Below, in pieces: positions 34,831 through 45,780 of a DNA stretch of 64,000 nt. A model generated the notes under the pieces. The model searched no databases and was not told where the DNA came from. It saw nothing but the letters and a program-made list of their open reading frames with translations. Numbering within the stretch: position 1 is the stretch's first letter; every line of letters starts with the position of its first letter. A program made the translations under genes and the position numbers. The stretch comes from Cycas panzhihuaensis (Eukaryota > Cycadophyta), in NCBI GenBank assembly GCA_023213395.1, contig CM041465.1, positions 95,735,741 through 95,799,740 on the forward strand, written 5' to 3'.

Positions 34831-35283
34831 TGAAGCTTAGATTCGAAATGGATTCAGAGCGAAGGGTCAATGGGTGTAGTACTTTGACCAAGGTATCATA
34901 AAAATTTCTTTATATAACAACAAACAATAGATTCATTAACTCAAAATATATCACGAAAGAGTATAGTCATGCAATAGAGCCACAAATGAAACTAAATCTT
35001 TTAATTATATTAGAGAAAGTATATCAAAGAGATACATATAAATTTATATCTAAACATAAAACACGAAGAACCTGGTAATATCATTGTGACTAGTTATAGA
35101 AGATTAACTTACGAGAATGATATATTCTTCCACACAAGGCGAAACTTCAAACTGATTTCTCCAGTAGACAAATGGACTTGCCAGGATTCCAACAAGCAGT
35201 CATATGCAACACTTTCACTAAATGTATAAAGAGCTAGATCAATATAAGTAGTTATTAAACAACCTTTGAGCTCTGATACCAAA
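34831..35283 (-). other. Element A 5' leader start and primer-binding site
   Basis: On the - strand the 5' LTR ends ..CCATCA at 35284 and is followed by TTTGGTATCAGAGCTCAAAGG (35283-35263). TGGTATCAGAGC is the standard complement of the initiator Met tRNA 3' end used by plant copia elements. The rest is non-coding leader. Confidence 0.8.
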
Positions 35284-35554
35284 TGATGGATTTAGAGGAG
35301 TAGAGAAGGACATTAGATTGTGTACATCTTGAGTAAAGCAAGTGATTTCTAAAGTTGGCAATGTTAAAAAATACTAGGGAGGTATTCCCAACCCTTAAAT
35401 AGAGTTTTGGGGAGGTGGTAAGCACCATCGCCCAACCTGCACGTTAGCCAAACTTGCACGTAGGGAGGCTCTAGATTCCATAGGGGGGCTCAAAGGTGGC
35501 TTTGAGGGGCCCTAGGCACATAGTTCTTTAGTAACATTAGGATTAATCCCAACA
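35284..35554 (-). repeat. Element A 5' LTR
   Basis: 271 bp, starting TGTTGGGATTAATCC on the - strand. It is shorter than its partner (345 bp) because of an internal gap of about 75 bp after GCACGTTAGCC. TSD TGATT follows at 35555-35559. Confidence 0.88.
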
Positions 35555-35771
35555 TGATTAGTAGCCTTTAAGGTAAATAAACATATGAAAATAAGCAAAA
35601 AATATTAATTAATAAATCAAATATGCTAATAGTACATGCAATAAATTCTTCATAAACTCCTTTGTAGTTTTGAATGAAAACCTTAATAGCTTCTTCAACT
35701 TGGCTATGAATAATCACTTCTACAACCTGGGAAGATAGCTCTGAATGCTTAAACTATGCTTTAATACCAAA
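35555..35771 (-). other. Element F leader start and primer-binding site
   Basis: On the - strand TTTGGTATTAAAGCATAG follows the F 5' LTR, a twice-mutated Met-tRNA primer site. The remaining 200 bp are AT-rich leader up to the element A insertion. Confidence 0.7.
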
Positions 35772-36106
35772 TGATAGAATTAGAGGATAGAGAAATAGAG
35801 AGAATGCACAAGAGAGTAAACCATCAACCTAATAGAGTGGCAGTGTTGATAAACACTAGGGTCATTAAATCCCATGAATAAATAGGTGGGATATGAGTGG
35901 AATATGGCACACCACTTAACATCCATCACTGACTAGCATTGACAAATGCCAAAAATGATGCTACCAATATCTGACAAGGTGCAACTAAGTGTGACTAGGG
36001 TCTAATATGGAGTTACCATGATATCTCTACCAATATCTATGTTATCACTCCAATGTGGGCAATTAACCCTAGGTGGATATAAGCCCCAATGGATATTATT
36101 CCAATA
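35772..36106 (-). repeat. Element F 5' LTR
   Basis: 335 bp, same length as 719-1053. Starts TATTGGAATAATATCC on the - strand (TG changed to TA) and ends CTATCA. GAGAT at 36107 is the TSD. Confidence 0.85.
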
Positions 36107-37886
36107 GAGATAAATAATCTTTATAATTTAGTCTTTACTCCTATTTAATCTCCTCTAGTTCAATCACTTCTTGTATAGTATCTTACAATTTATTACTCTA
36201 ATATTAAAATATGGCATTCCTAGTATTAACATATTGTAAATGATAGATTAGAAATGTTAAAAATACTATATATAGTAGATAGATTACTTGACATTTCTTT
36301 TAGTTCACTTGTTTATAAAGGTTGTATGTTGGGAAAATAACATAGATCCTAGTTTCAAAAAGGTACTTGAAAATCATAAGAAAATTTGGAATTGATTCAT
36401 ATTGATATAAGTGGACTAATCATACCAAACTCTATTAATGGGGTAAGGTATTTTCTTACCTTTATAGATGACTTTATCAAGAATTCTTAGGCAGTCTTTA
36501 TCTTTAGCAAATCAAAAGTCTTTTATATTTTTAAAGAATTGAAAACCCAAGTTGAATTAGAATGTGGATATAAAATCAAAATTCTTAGAATAACTAGAGG
36601 GGGGAAATACATATAAAATGATTTTTTTCATTTTTATAAGGCATATTCATAGGCAACCTACTATTCCCTATACTGCACAATCAAATGGAGTAGTAGAAAG
36701 AATAAACAAAGCCATAATCGAGACAAACAAGTGTGTGATAAAATAAAGAGGGGTATCCATTGCATATTGAGCTAAACCTATTAATATAATTATATATCTT
36801 ATACATAGAATCCCCACAAAAATATTTGAGAAACTCACTTGAGAAGAAGCTTGGTTAGGTAGAAAACCTAATGTGAACCATCTTAGAGTTTTTAAGAGTA
36901 TTACCTATGTACATATTCCTAATCAAAAAAGGTTTAAATTAGATGAAAAAAATATTAAATATCTTATGATTAGGTATAGTATGAAATCAAAAGCATACAA
37001 GTGTATAGATCTAAGAATAAATGAAATCTTTGTTAGTAGAGATACCATTTTTGATAAGACCCTAATAGAAAATGATTAAGTAAGTACCTCAAAAGGAAAG
37101 ATAATTCAAGAAGAAGCAATGGAAATTCCTAATAAAGAAGTAACATCTTAGTAGGAAAATATCCTAGACAATAATTCTTAAGAAGTAAGAGAATGAAAAA
37201 ATGATTATCTAAGAGAATAATAAAGAGAGACTATATAGACTAGAAAAAGACTACCTAAGTAGTATTTTTAAACTATGGAAGAATTAAAAGGAGACTACTT
37301 TTAGTAGAGAATAAGATCTCAAAGGCATAAAGTCTACTTTACATAATTGAACCTCAAATTTATAATAAAGCCTATGAAAATCTAGAATGGTAGGAAGCTA
37401 TGGATAAAGAAATACTTTCCATGAAACAAAATAATACTTGGGAACTTATTCCTCCTCTAGAAAGATAAACCAATTGTGGGGTATAAATGGGTTTATAAGA
37501 TAAATGAAAAGATTTAATGGCAACATTGAGAAATTTAAGTCGAAGTTAGTAGAAAAGGATACACTCAAAACTATAGGCATTAACTATGAAGAAACTTTTG
37601 CCCCAATAGTAAAAATGATAATAATTCATACAATTATAACTATGGTAACTCAATATAGATGAGAAATTGTGTACATTAATATAAAAAGTGCTTTTCTAAA
37701 TGGTGATCTAAATAAATAAGTATATATAAAGCAACCTCTAGGATATACATAAAGAGGAGAAGAGCATCTAGTCTATAAATTGAAAAAGCCATTATATGGC
37801 CAAAAGTAGGTGTTATAGGCCTAATATACAAAATTAGACTATCATATGAAAAATAAAATAATTTAATAAATGTGAGTATGATTTAA

Positions 37887-37927
<41 letters not shown>

Positions 37928-38931
37928 CAAGGAGATGGCTCAATCACAATAACTATTATATATATATATATATATGATATGATTATTATAGGAAGTGATC
38001 ATGAAAAAATTAAATAGGTAAGGATGTAGATGAAAAGTAATTTTAAGATGACAAACATAGGCCCACTTCATTATTATCTTAGCATTGAAATAAATCAATA
38101 AATAAATGCTATCTTCATCTTATAATCAAAATATGCCAAGAATATTCTCAAAAGATTTAATATAGAAGATTACAACCCTTATGGTAGTTCTATGTAAATA
38201 AGATATGTTATGATATCATATGAAGGTAATCAAGAGGCAAGTAAAATACTTTATCAATAACTAGTTGGAAGTCTTATTTACTTAATGATTACTAAACTAG
38301 ATATATCATACTTCATAGAAATAGTTTTTAGACGCATACATCCTCCCAAGGTCTCTCATTGGAATATAGGCAAAGGAATCCTAAGATATATTAAAGGTAC
38401 ATTGGATTTAGGATTGAACTGTACCAAGGTTATTAAACTAGAATTAATAGGATACAATAATTATGATTGAGTAGGAGTATATTAAGAAAAGAAGTCTACA
38501 TCATGATATAACTTCAACATGAGATTAAATGTTACATCTTGGAGTAATAAAAAATAGCCACTTATGGCCCTATCATCAATAAAAGTATAATACAAGGCTA
38601 TAGTAAATGCAAACTATGAAGTAGTTTGGTTAAGTAAATTACTTAAGGATTTAAATCAAGGGCACTCTAAAGCAACTTCATTCTTTTGTGATAACCAAAG
38701 TGTTATCAAGATGACAAAAAATGTTGTCTTTCATGTAAGAACAAATTACATATAGAAGTATATCACCATTTCATTAGAGAGAAAGTTCAAGGTAAGGGCA
38801 TAGATCTACAATGCTACAATAATGAACAACAACTTGTGGATATTTTTACAAAGCCTTTACCAAAGGACAAATTTTAGTACCTTAAGAATCAACTAAGAAT
38901 AAAAAATGAAGCATAAAATATTAAGGAAGGG
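36107..38931 (+). pseudogene. Element C pol: pre-integrase, integrase, RT, RNase H (copia)
   Basis: Continues the frame broken at 718: joining 718 to 36112 gives GIETNNLYNLVFT across the junction. Pre-integrase (LEMLKILYIVDRLLDIS, about 36240-36310) and integrase (RYFLTFIDDFIKNS near 36450, then YVHIPNQKRFKLDEKNIKY at 36900-36960) follow. RT begins near 37380 (NTWELIPP-like, FAPIVKM) with VYINIKSAFLNGDL near 37680. The YVDD site near 37965 now reads YIYDMIIIGSD inside a TA microsatellite. RNase H runs from GSLIYL (38265) through FCDNQSVIKMTKNVVFH to FTKPLPKDK-like sequence near 38860. Stops and frameshifts are dense. The tract TTAAGGAAGGG (38921-38931) is its polypurine tract. Confidence 0.85.
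37888..37975. repeat. (AT)n microsatellites in the element C RT
   Basis: Two runs, 37888-37925 and about 37957-37975. The second overlaps the codons of the RT catalytic motif. Confidence 0.9.
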
Positions 38932-39157
38932 TGTTGAAATATTAATATTCTTTCCTATGTTTTTATTTATAAACTATACTAGGGTCTCTTAAGTATAATT
39001 AAGGGTTATGTGTCATGACCCATCTTTATTCTTAAATCAAAACATGGCCCTCATATATTAGATCTCTCTTATAAACCTAATGTATTTATATGTGTAAGAA
39101 ACTCTCATATATTATTACCAAGAAAAAGGATTCTTTTATTTATATTATTTTTTAATA
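38932..39157 (+). repeat. Element C 3' LTR
   Basis: Starts TGTTGAAATATTAATATTC directly after the polypurine tract. It resembles 54450-54641 on the - strand (shared TATTAA.CTT..TCCTATGTTTT, ATGTGTCATGACC and TCTCTCTTATAA). The right edge is set by where that similarity stops and is uncertain by about 10 bp. Its partner is outside the window. Confidence 0.65.
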
Positions 39158-39935
39158 GGATTAATAGACCATATGTATTTATATATTAAAATAGTCTCAT
39201 CCTCACTCTTTTATCCATCATGTAAATTAGGTCGATGTCAAAAAGGATCTTACTCTTGACAACAAATGTGCTAGCCTTTTACTTAATCATTTAGTAATAC
39301 TCACACATAAAATATAGTTGTGGATTGTAAACTCCTAGTAATTTAAAAGGAGGCATTAGAACATATCCAAAATGATCTAGCTTACATACAGACAACTCTT
39401 AATGATAGATAATAAGAAAAACATAAGCGAATTCTTAATATTTAACAAATAATATATAAAGCATTAATCTTAATTCAATAAATAAATTATGTATCATTAA
39501 ACCCTCATACCATACCATTAACAGAGTAAAAAAATAGTAAAGAAGTGAGACTTTTGTATCTCAATGATAAAAGTTTGATTATAATAAGATGATTAAGTGC
39601 AAATGCACTACTAAAATGATTATGCATAGACAGATAGACAAATACCAAAAGTATAAGTCCTTTTTTTTCTTCTCTCTCCCCCTTTTATACTTTTTTTTAG
39701 ATCCTATCTCCTTCATTAATTATATCATTAGGATAACATAAATCTTAAGAAAACAACTAAAGCCTCCTTTTATATTTAATACTATAATTGAAATATTCTT
39801 AAGCACTTAAGCATTGTAGTATAATTAGACATAACTTAGTACTACTATTAAGATAGTTATCACTTCAAAGACTAGTTGGTTATCATTTGAGACCAACTAA
39901 TAATATATGTGGATCTCCATTATCTAATTAGATAT
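39158..39935. other. AT-rich stretch, nothing recognised
   Basis: Low-complexity AT-rich sequence with a T/C-rich run near 39660-39700. No reading frame, RNA gene or repeat partner was seen. It may be flank of element C. Confidence 0.4.
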
Positions 39936-40581
39936 TGTCGAGAATACAAGGTCCCAAACCTTAAACATCCACAAGATCTAGACTATTTTGCAACTAGTCA
40001 CATAAATCGAAACTAAGATTTAACATGCAAGTTCTAAAATCAGAGATAATACAACAACATCAATATACAAGCTAAACATCACATATGCACCTGATATAAC
40101 ATGATAAAACCTTAGCAGTATGCTAGGGAAACATCCACACAGGAAAAGTATTGATCTTTATTGCTGTAGAATGGAGAAACAGTATATCTTAGTAGCAGAG
40201 TGCTCTCTAGAACAACAACTAGTCACTGCCCTCATCACAATACATTACATTACATACAATATCATAAGAAAAGCCCTAAAAATAGGTTACATAAGAGAGA
40301 CATCTAAGGCATAAATCTCAGTCATAGAATCTAGGGTATTTGTATCGAATGACCTTGATTCTCTTTACAATTTGATAAGGTTTACAGGGCTAATTTTTTG
40401 GGTCGGGGGCTATCGCCCCCGAACCCCTTCTTAGTGGGGGGAGTTCCACTCCTCCCACACCCCTCAACCAAGGGGGGCTCCTGCCCCCCTTGGAAACCCC
40501 CGAGAAAGATTAGAGGGGCAAACTGCGCCAAAAACACACCAAAATATTAACCCCAAAATATTGTTGTCACAATATCCAATA
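39936..40581 (-). repeat. Element I 3' LTR (same family as element H)
   Basis: 646 bp, similar along its length to 62368-63042 and to 57865-58369. On the - strand it starts TATTGGATATTGTGACAAC and ends ..ATTCTCGACA. It contains a GC-rich hairpin island (40400-40500) in otherwise AT-rich DNA. A tract AAGGTGGAGAT (- strand) abuts it on the right, as expected for a polypurine tract. Confidence 0.75.
40403..40493. repeat. GC-rich double hairpin in the H/I LTR family
   Basis: TCGGGGGC-TATC-GCCCCCGA at 40403-40422 (8-bp stem) and CCAAGGGGGGC-TCCT-GCCCCCCTTGG at 40468-40493 (perfect 11-bp stem, 4-base loop). A decayed copy with poly-G runs is at about 62843-62955. The left LTR of element H lacks it. 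Confidence 0.85.
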
Positions 40582-40915
40582 ATCTCCACCTTAGCAACAA
40601 TTTACCCGGTACCTTTCCTGGACCCTTCATCATCTTTTCTACAAGCCAAGAGAAGTCAAACACCATTTGAATTTTTCTAATGGTACTAGTTTTATGAATA
40701 TATCATCATAATTCTGATTGGTATGAATCTTCTCAAGTGCCACTCCACCTGCTTCCACAACCTATCTAACAAAATGGTACTTCAGAGTAATATGCTTTGT
40801 TCTACTGTGATGAGCTGGATTCTTGGCTAAATAAATGGCATTTTGACTGTCACAAAATACCTTTATATTTTCCTGTCTCCTTCCAAGCTCAACCAATAGG
40901 CTCTCTAACGCAACT
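40582..40915 (-). pseudogene. Element I, 3' end of pol (copia RNase H)
   Basis: Matches the corresponding part of element H (58370-58690) in order and orientation, for example TTCTACAAGCCAAGAGAAGTC and the QNAIYLAKNPAHHSRTKHI-like frame near 40780-40840 on the - strand. Similarity stops sharply at 40915. The element is either truncated or interrupted there; the rest was not found in the window. Confidence 0.7.
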
Positions 40916-43385
40916 TAATTTAATATAATTTTCTAAAACTAACTATTACCCTAATATAAAACTTGAAATACTCCATTATTTATGCCTCTCACATCAATAT
41001 TGATATCAAAGATGAACCACATCCTATCAATCTCCTGTAATCACCTGTAAGCATGATCAAATTCTTCTAATGTAAGCTTCATCAACCATACTAATAATTT
41101 ATGTTTAAATTTTTCTTTGAGGGGACTCCTTAGTTCATATCTTTAATACTTTAACCTATATGCTTTACATCCAATGTAACTCTCTTTACCCTAAAGTCTT
41201 ATTTTATAATAATTAAACGTACTATGCATGTACATTATATAGATTAGTATTAGTATCATGGTCACTTTATAATTTTGCAACTTTAACATCATGTACCTAT
41301 TTCATATAAGCCACATATTAATCGTTATATTAATGTTGCCAAAGTCATTAAGGAATTATCAAAATAAGTCATTAGAATTTAATCATGATAGGTGTTAGAA
41401 GATTAACATCTATGAATTAAAGGTGCACCTTATATTAATGGTCTAGATTACATTGTATTTACCTTTATATGCTCACAGGGAAGTTCATTTCTTAGATATT
41501 TTCCTTATGAGTATTTGAAATATAGAGATATAAACTCACATGCATGCATCCTACATCTTGGTACTCTCCACAAGAAAATTGACTTCAAATCTTCTTTTGT
41601 TGCTAAGAGTCATTGTGTGGAAGTGTATCCTTGTATCAAAACTTTTATATTATTTCTCACATATGGTCTACTTTCTTATAAATTATATTTATGCGTCATA
41701 TCATCTTATGAGTGTCTTTCTTGCATGAGTCTCTATTTTGACCTTAAGTTCATCTATGTCCTTTTATCTTATGTGGTGGGTCCCATCATTTTTCTTACAC
41801 TTACTCTTCTTGCATGACTCTCTCCTACATAAGATCATCCTGCATGAGATCCATTTCTCAAAAAGTGCTTCAAATAAAACCTCCCCATGGGAGATCAATT
41901 TATAGAAAGTACATATTTAATTCCTTTCCCATATTAATGCTTTCCATATGAGTGCATCTTTCATAAATCCATCCTATATGAGAGCTTCCTAAATAAGTTC
42001 ATCTTGCATGATATCATGTTTCTATAAAATAGGTGTTTATGTGGGGAATAACATACTCCAACCATACATGCATATGTCCCAGAAAGACAACACGAACAAG
42101 CATCCTTGAAGGGAATTACCTATAAGGCCACATTCCACATGATTATATGATTTCTTTAACACATAAATTCATTAAAACTATCATTATATAATATCTTATC
42201 CACCCTTCTTTTCTATTTTATTCAATTTAATAACATTTAACTATAATTATTAGAATTCAAAAAAATTTAGTGATACACCTTAAAGAGGTAACATAAGCCC
42301 CCTTCCTTTTATTAACATCTAATGGGTTGATAAAAAGTAAAATTTATAAGAAGAAATCACCTATATTAATATGTACAAAGTGAAAATATGAGCATGAAAG
42401 ATGAAGATTTTAGATACCATGTCTTAACTAATACAAGTAGCACATTATACTACAATATAAAAGTATAACATTTAGCCCTCTATTTAGCTAACTATAAGAT
42501 GTCAAAAATATGATGGTATGGTAGAAATGCTTTTTTTCTAGATACCATTAGATAATGATAGTACCCCTACTAACACTAAAATCCCCTAATCATAATACAT
42601 AGATGATGTTTTATATCTAAAAATTGACTTCCTCCCATTTAACATGGCCTACGATTAAAATCAATCTTGAAGATATGATCAAAATGATGCAAATACAAAT
42701 AAGAGTATATAAGGTTATAAGGCTGCTGATTGAAATTAAGATTAATTATTAGTATATTCAACTCATTCTATTTCCCTAAAATCTCCTTTTCTTTATTATT
42801 TCTTTCAATGATGGTCTCTATATTAATAATCTCTTTAGGGATTACACTAAATCAATATTGAATTAGATTTTCATTTATGATCATACCTTGTATTACTTTT
42901 ATTTATAGGGTTTATTTCACGTTATCTCTAGTGGCAATATCCTCTTCTTATTCTTCTATAAAGAAAAAAGTAGACTTGTCATTTTTTAAAATCTAAGATT
43001 AGTCTCTATAGCTTGGTGTGGATGCTTGCATAATGATATACTCAATAAACCCTTGATCATATAAAGAACTATCATATAGATTAGATAAAAAGATAAACAT
43101 ATCTTCTTTAAAATTTAACTTTAATATGGAATTTAAATTATCTTTGTCTCTTATTATTTTGAAAAGCTTTCTAATCTCCCAAAGTAATCAACAATAGATT
43201 CTTATTGACTAAGAGATTATCCTTCTTAATTTTTTTGAGAGTTATGAAGGACTGCAAAAAGAACTTATATACAAATGTTCTATATACTATCTTCTAGGAT
43301 TATTCTCCTTTGGAAATCTTTTGTCTTAACCTTCAATCTCCTTCTTAGTCAGTTTCCTCCTTCTTCTTAAACATATGCAAATGCT
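40916..43385. other. Unidentified AT-rich region
   Basis: 2.5 kb without an assigned gene. A 100-codon + strand frame (41515-41817) has no recognisable motif. The word TGCATGA recurs at about 41725-42015. On the - strand near 43020-43385 some gag-like wording was suspected but no domain could be confirmed. If D inserted into the minus-strand element E (LTR 54450-54641), this would be E's interior. It ends in TTATA (43386-43390), the element D target duplication. Confidence 0.35.
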
Positions 43386-43390
43386 TTATA

Positions 43391-43784
43391 TGTTAGATAA
43401 TGTTAATTCATAAAAATATTTAATTGATATAAATCAATATGGTTATCCCTTTAATGTGCACTAGGAGGTCATAATATACATACTTCTTTATTGTAATTAT
43501 TCATTGGCTAAATAAGCAGCTCTTAGAATGTGATTAGACAACCAAGTAGTATAATGTGCTATAAATATACATAGGTTTAATAATATAATTTAGAAGTGAT
43601 CATTTCTCACAAGTTCTTATGTTATATATTTGTATATATTCTTTTCTTTATTTCCACCTATATGACATAGTCCCATAATCTTGTATGATCCTAGGACCTA
43701 CATGACTTGTGTTACTTATGTTTATGCACTTTTATTTCTATCATTTGGTATTAGAGAATATTTTATTTATACTAGATTTTAGCA
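43391..43784 (+). repeat. Element D 5' LTR
   Basis: Starts TGTTAGATAATGTTAATTC and ends ..GATTTTAGCA. It is about one base in six different from 54025-54417 by eye. Confidence 0.85.
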
Positions 43785-45417
43785 ATTAGTATCAAAGTTG
43801 TGGTTAGAGAATTAGTCTGAGCCTATTTTTGAACCCAAGTTAGGCTATAAGATTATGAGTGTATCCACTTATCAAAGGTTTATTATGAACTTATTTTAGT
43901 ATGCTTAGATATGACCAATAAGGGGAGTACCTTGTTTATTTATTAAGTGAGGCTCTATTACAGGTTATGGATGGTTTCAAACTCTAGTTATGTAGGACAC
44001 TTAGAAGCATATTGGTGTTATGAGCCTAAAGCATATTGGTGCTTATGTAGAAATCCATTCAAAAGCATATGTATTATAATTATCTCAAATTTTATAAAGG
44101 TTTGTCACATGTTTGATTTATTATTAGACTAGTTATTTGCATGTTTTGTTAGTCCACATGTAGGTGTTACATATTAGTCTAAGAGCAGTGCTTTAGATAT
44201 ATGCCTAATCACCCACTAAAGTTGGTGTTATGGTGAGTTAGCCATACTTTTACCCTTTATCTTGAATAAAACCATAATTGATGAGGGTTTTATGGTATGT
44301 TTAGAGCAACAAATAGTCAATTATCTTGTGTTAATAAAAATTGGTATGTTTGGGGCTTAATACAAAGCTTGTTGATTTATTGAGAACCTATGCATGTGAA
44401 GAATATTCGCTAGTAAATATATGTATTAAGGTTTTTAGGTTCAAGAGGGACATGGTACCATCCCATCCATAACATAGAGGATGAACAATTACCATTTGAT
44501 AAGGGTTTGATGCTTAATATATTAATGGATGCATACACCACTTTGAAACCCTTGTAGTAGCTTATATTACTAGAAGGTTGTATCAACAACTTGTAGATCT
44601 TAAGTATTCATGATTCACACCTCTATTTTTAATCTAAAATAGAGATAGAGAGGGTTTGCAATGGAAATCTGAGAAGCAAACAAAGGTGTAGGATATTATG
44701 AAGAGCTATAGTAGCAATCTAGTATAATAGTAAAAGTTTTATAGATTTGATGAAGAACTAGACCATTTTTCTTCTATTTTAACTCATGTAAAGCTCTAGA
44801 AAGGTTTGTAAATAAAAGATCAAGGTTTTAGTAGTCTACTGAGATGAATAAGTGAAGTTGGATATTACTTTTTGAACGTAACTATTGTTGGGTAATTTTG
44901 ACATTATGTCTATGAAGAAAACTTTTTGTTAGATGTATATTTTATAATTCTAAGACTTTCATTAAATTTGTAGTATCTAAAAGTGGTGGTTTAACATTTC
45001 ACAGATTGAAAAACTATTTAAAAATAGTAAGTGGACATAAAAAATACTTCATGAAGGTTGCACACATATTATGACATGATATGATAATAATTTTTTTTGT
45101 TTTTCATTTTCTAATATTTTTAAACATTATAAAATAATACTAAATTATTTTTAATATACTTTAAAATTTATTTAGCCCTTAGAGAAGGTCATATGGGTGA
45201 CCAAGAGTCAAATTAAAAGGGGTTATATGCTTATTTTTACCTTTTCTCATTTTTTATATACCTTTGCTCAGTAAAATGGTTAAATCATTAGTCATCAAAA
45301 TTGAGTGTTGTTAGTTATATTATGAAGCTAACTCATGGGGGTTTCGAGCAAGTGATCACATGATATATTTTAAAACATTTTAAAGGTTTAATAATGTATT
45401 AAGATAGATCCCATTCA
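43785..45417 (+). other. Element D interior, left part
   Basis: Begins with the primer-binding site (about 43786-43803). The rest is AT-rich with no gag-pol motif and only short frames (longest 61 codons at 43947-44132). It ends ATTCA (45413-45417), the left target copy for element B. Confidence 0.6.
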
Positions 45418-45780
45418 TGTTGGGATAATCCCCAATGTTCCTATAAAATTATGCACCTAGGGACCCTCAAAGCCATCTCTAGGGCTCCTTAGGGCACCTA
45501 AAGTCACACACCAAGCCACCTAGAGCCTCCAGATGCCGTCCCACTATTCTTAAGGTATGTGTTTATGGTTTTAATTATATTTTTTAATATTGGTTTAAAT
45601 TTATATTGGATAATGTGTAGGTCAGGTTAAGGCACTTGCTGCCTCCCTAAAATATCCTATATATGAGGTGGGAATATCTCCCTGGTGTTTTTTAACACTA
45701 CCCAATATTTAATGGAATATGTTAACTCGCACATGATAATTTCACCATTATAGTCACACTCTACACCTTTGCATCCTTCA
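45418..45780 (+). repeat. Element B 5' LTR
   Basis: TGTTGGGATAATCCCC .. GCATCCTTCA. It shares its start (TGTTGGGAT) and several inner blocks, such as CCCTCAAAGCCA and the ACACTA/ACACCACCC area, with the element A LTR, placing both in one family. Confidence 0.88.

Larger units (their letters stand above)
9641..35554 (-). mobile_element. Element A: Ty1/copia LTR retrotransposon, split by element G
   Basis: LTRs are 9641-9985 and 35284-35554. An exact TSD, TGATT, is at 9636-9640 and 35555-35559. On the - strand the order is 5' LTR, primer site TTTGGTATCAGAGC, an unusually long 4.5-kb leader, gag (split), protease, integrase, RT, RNase H, polypurine tract and 3' LTR. Element G (13536-30101) interrupts gag between the UBN2-type domain and the zinc knuckle. 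Element B (45418-53695) belongs to the same family and shares gag, pol and a conserved leader segment. Confidence 0.9.
719..36106 (-). mobile_element. Element F: Ty1/copia LTR retrotransposon with nested insertions
   Basis: Both LTRs measure 335 bp (719-1053 and 35772-36106). Flanking 5-bp repeats are GAGAC (714-718) and GAGAT (36107-36111), an old target duplication with one transition. On the - strand the order is 5' LTR, primer site TTTGGTATTAAAGC, leader, gag, protease, integrase, a deleted RT, RNase H, polypurine tract and 3' LTR. Its leader has been split by element A (9641-35554) and by element J (4737-8226). It was inserted into element C between protease and pre-integrase. Confidence 0.85.

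Noticed and set aside
719-36106. Direct repeats as a CRISPR array or segmental duplication
   Set aside because: All long repeats have LTR ends, primer sites, polypurine tracts and short target duplications.
40403-40493. GC-rich hairpins as transcription terminators
   Set aside because: The context is a plant LTR, not bacterial DNA; the stems recur only with this LTR family.
43020-43385. Possible gag on the - strand
   Set aside because: Some wording looked retroelement-like but no domain motif could be confirmed in any frame.
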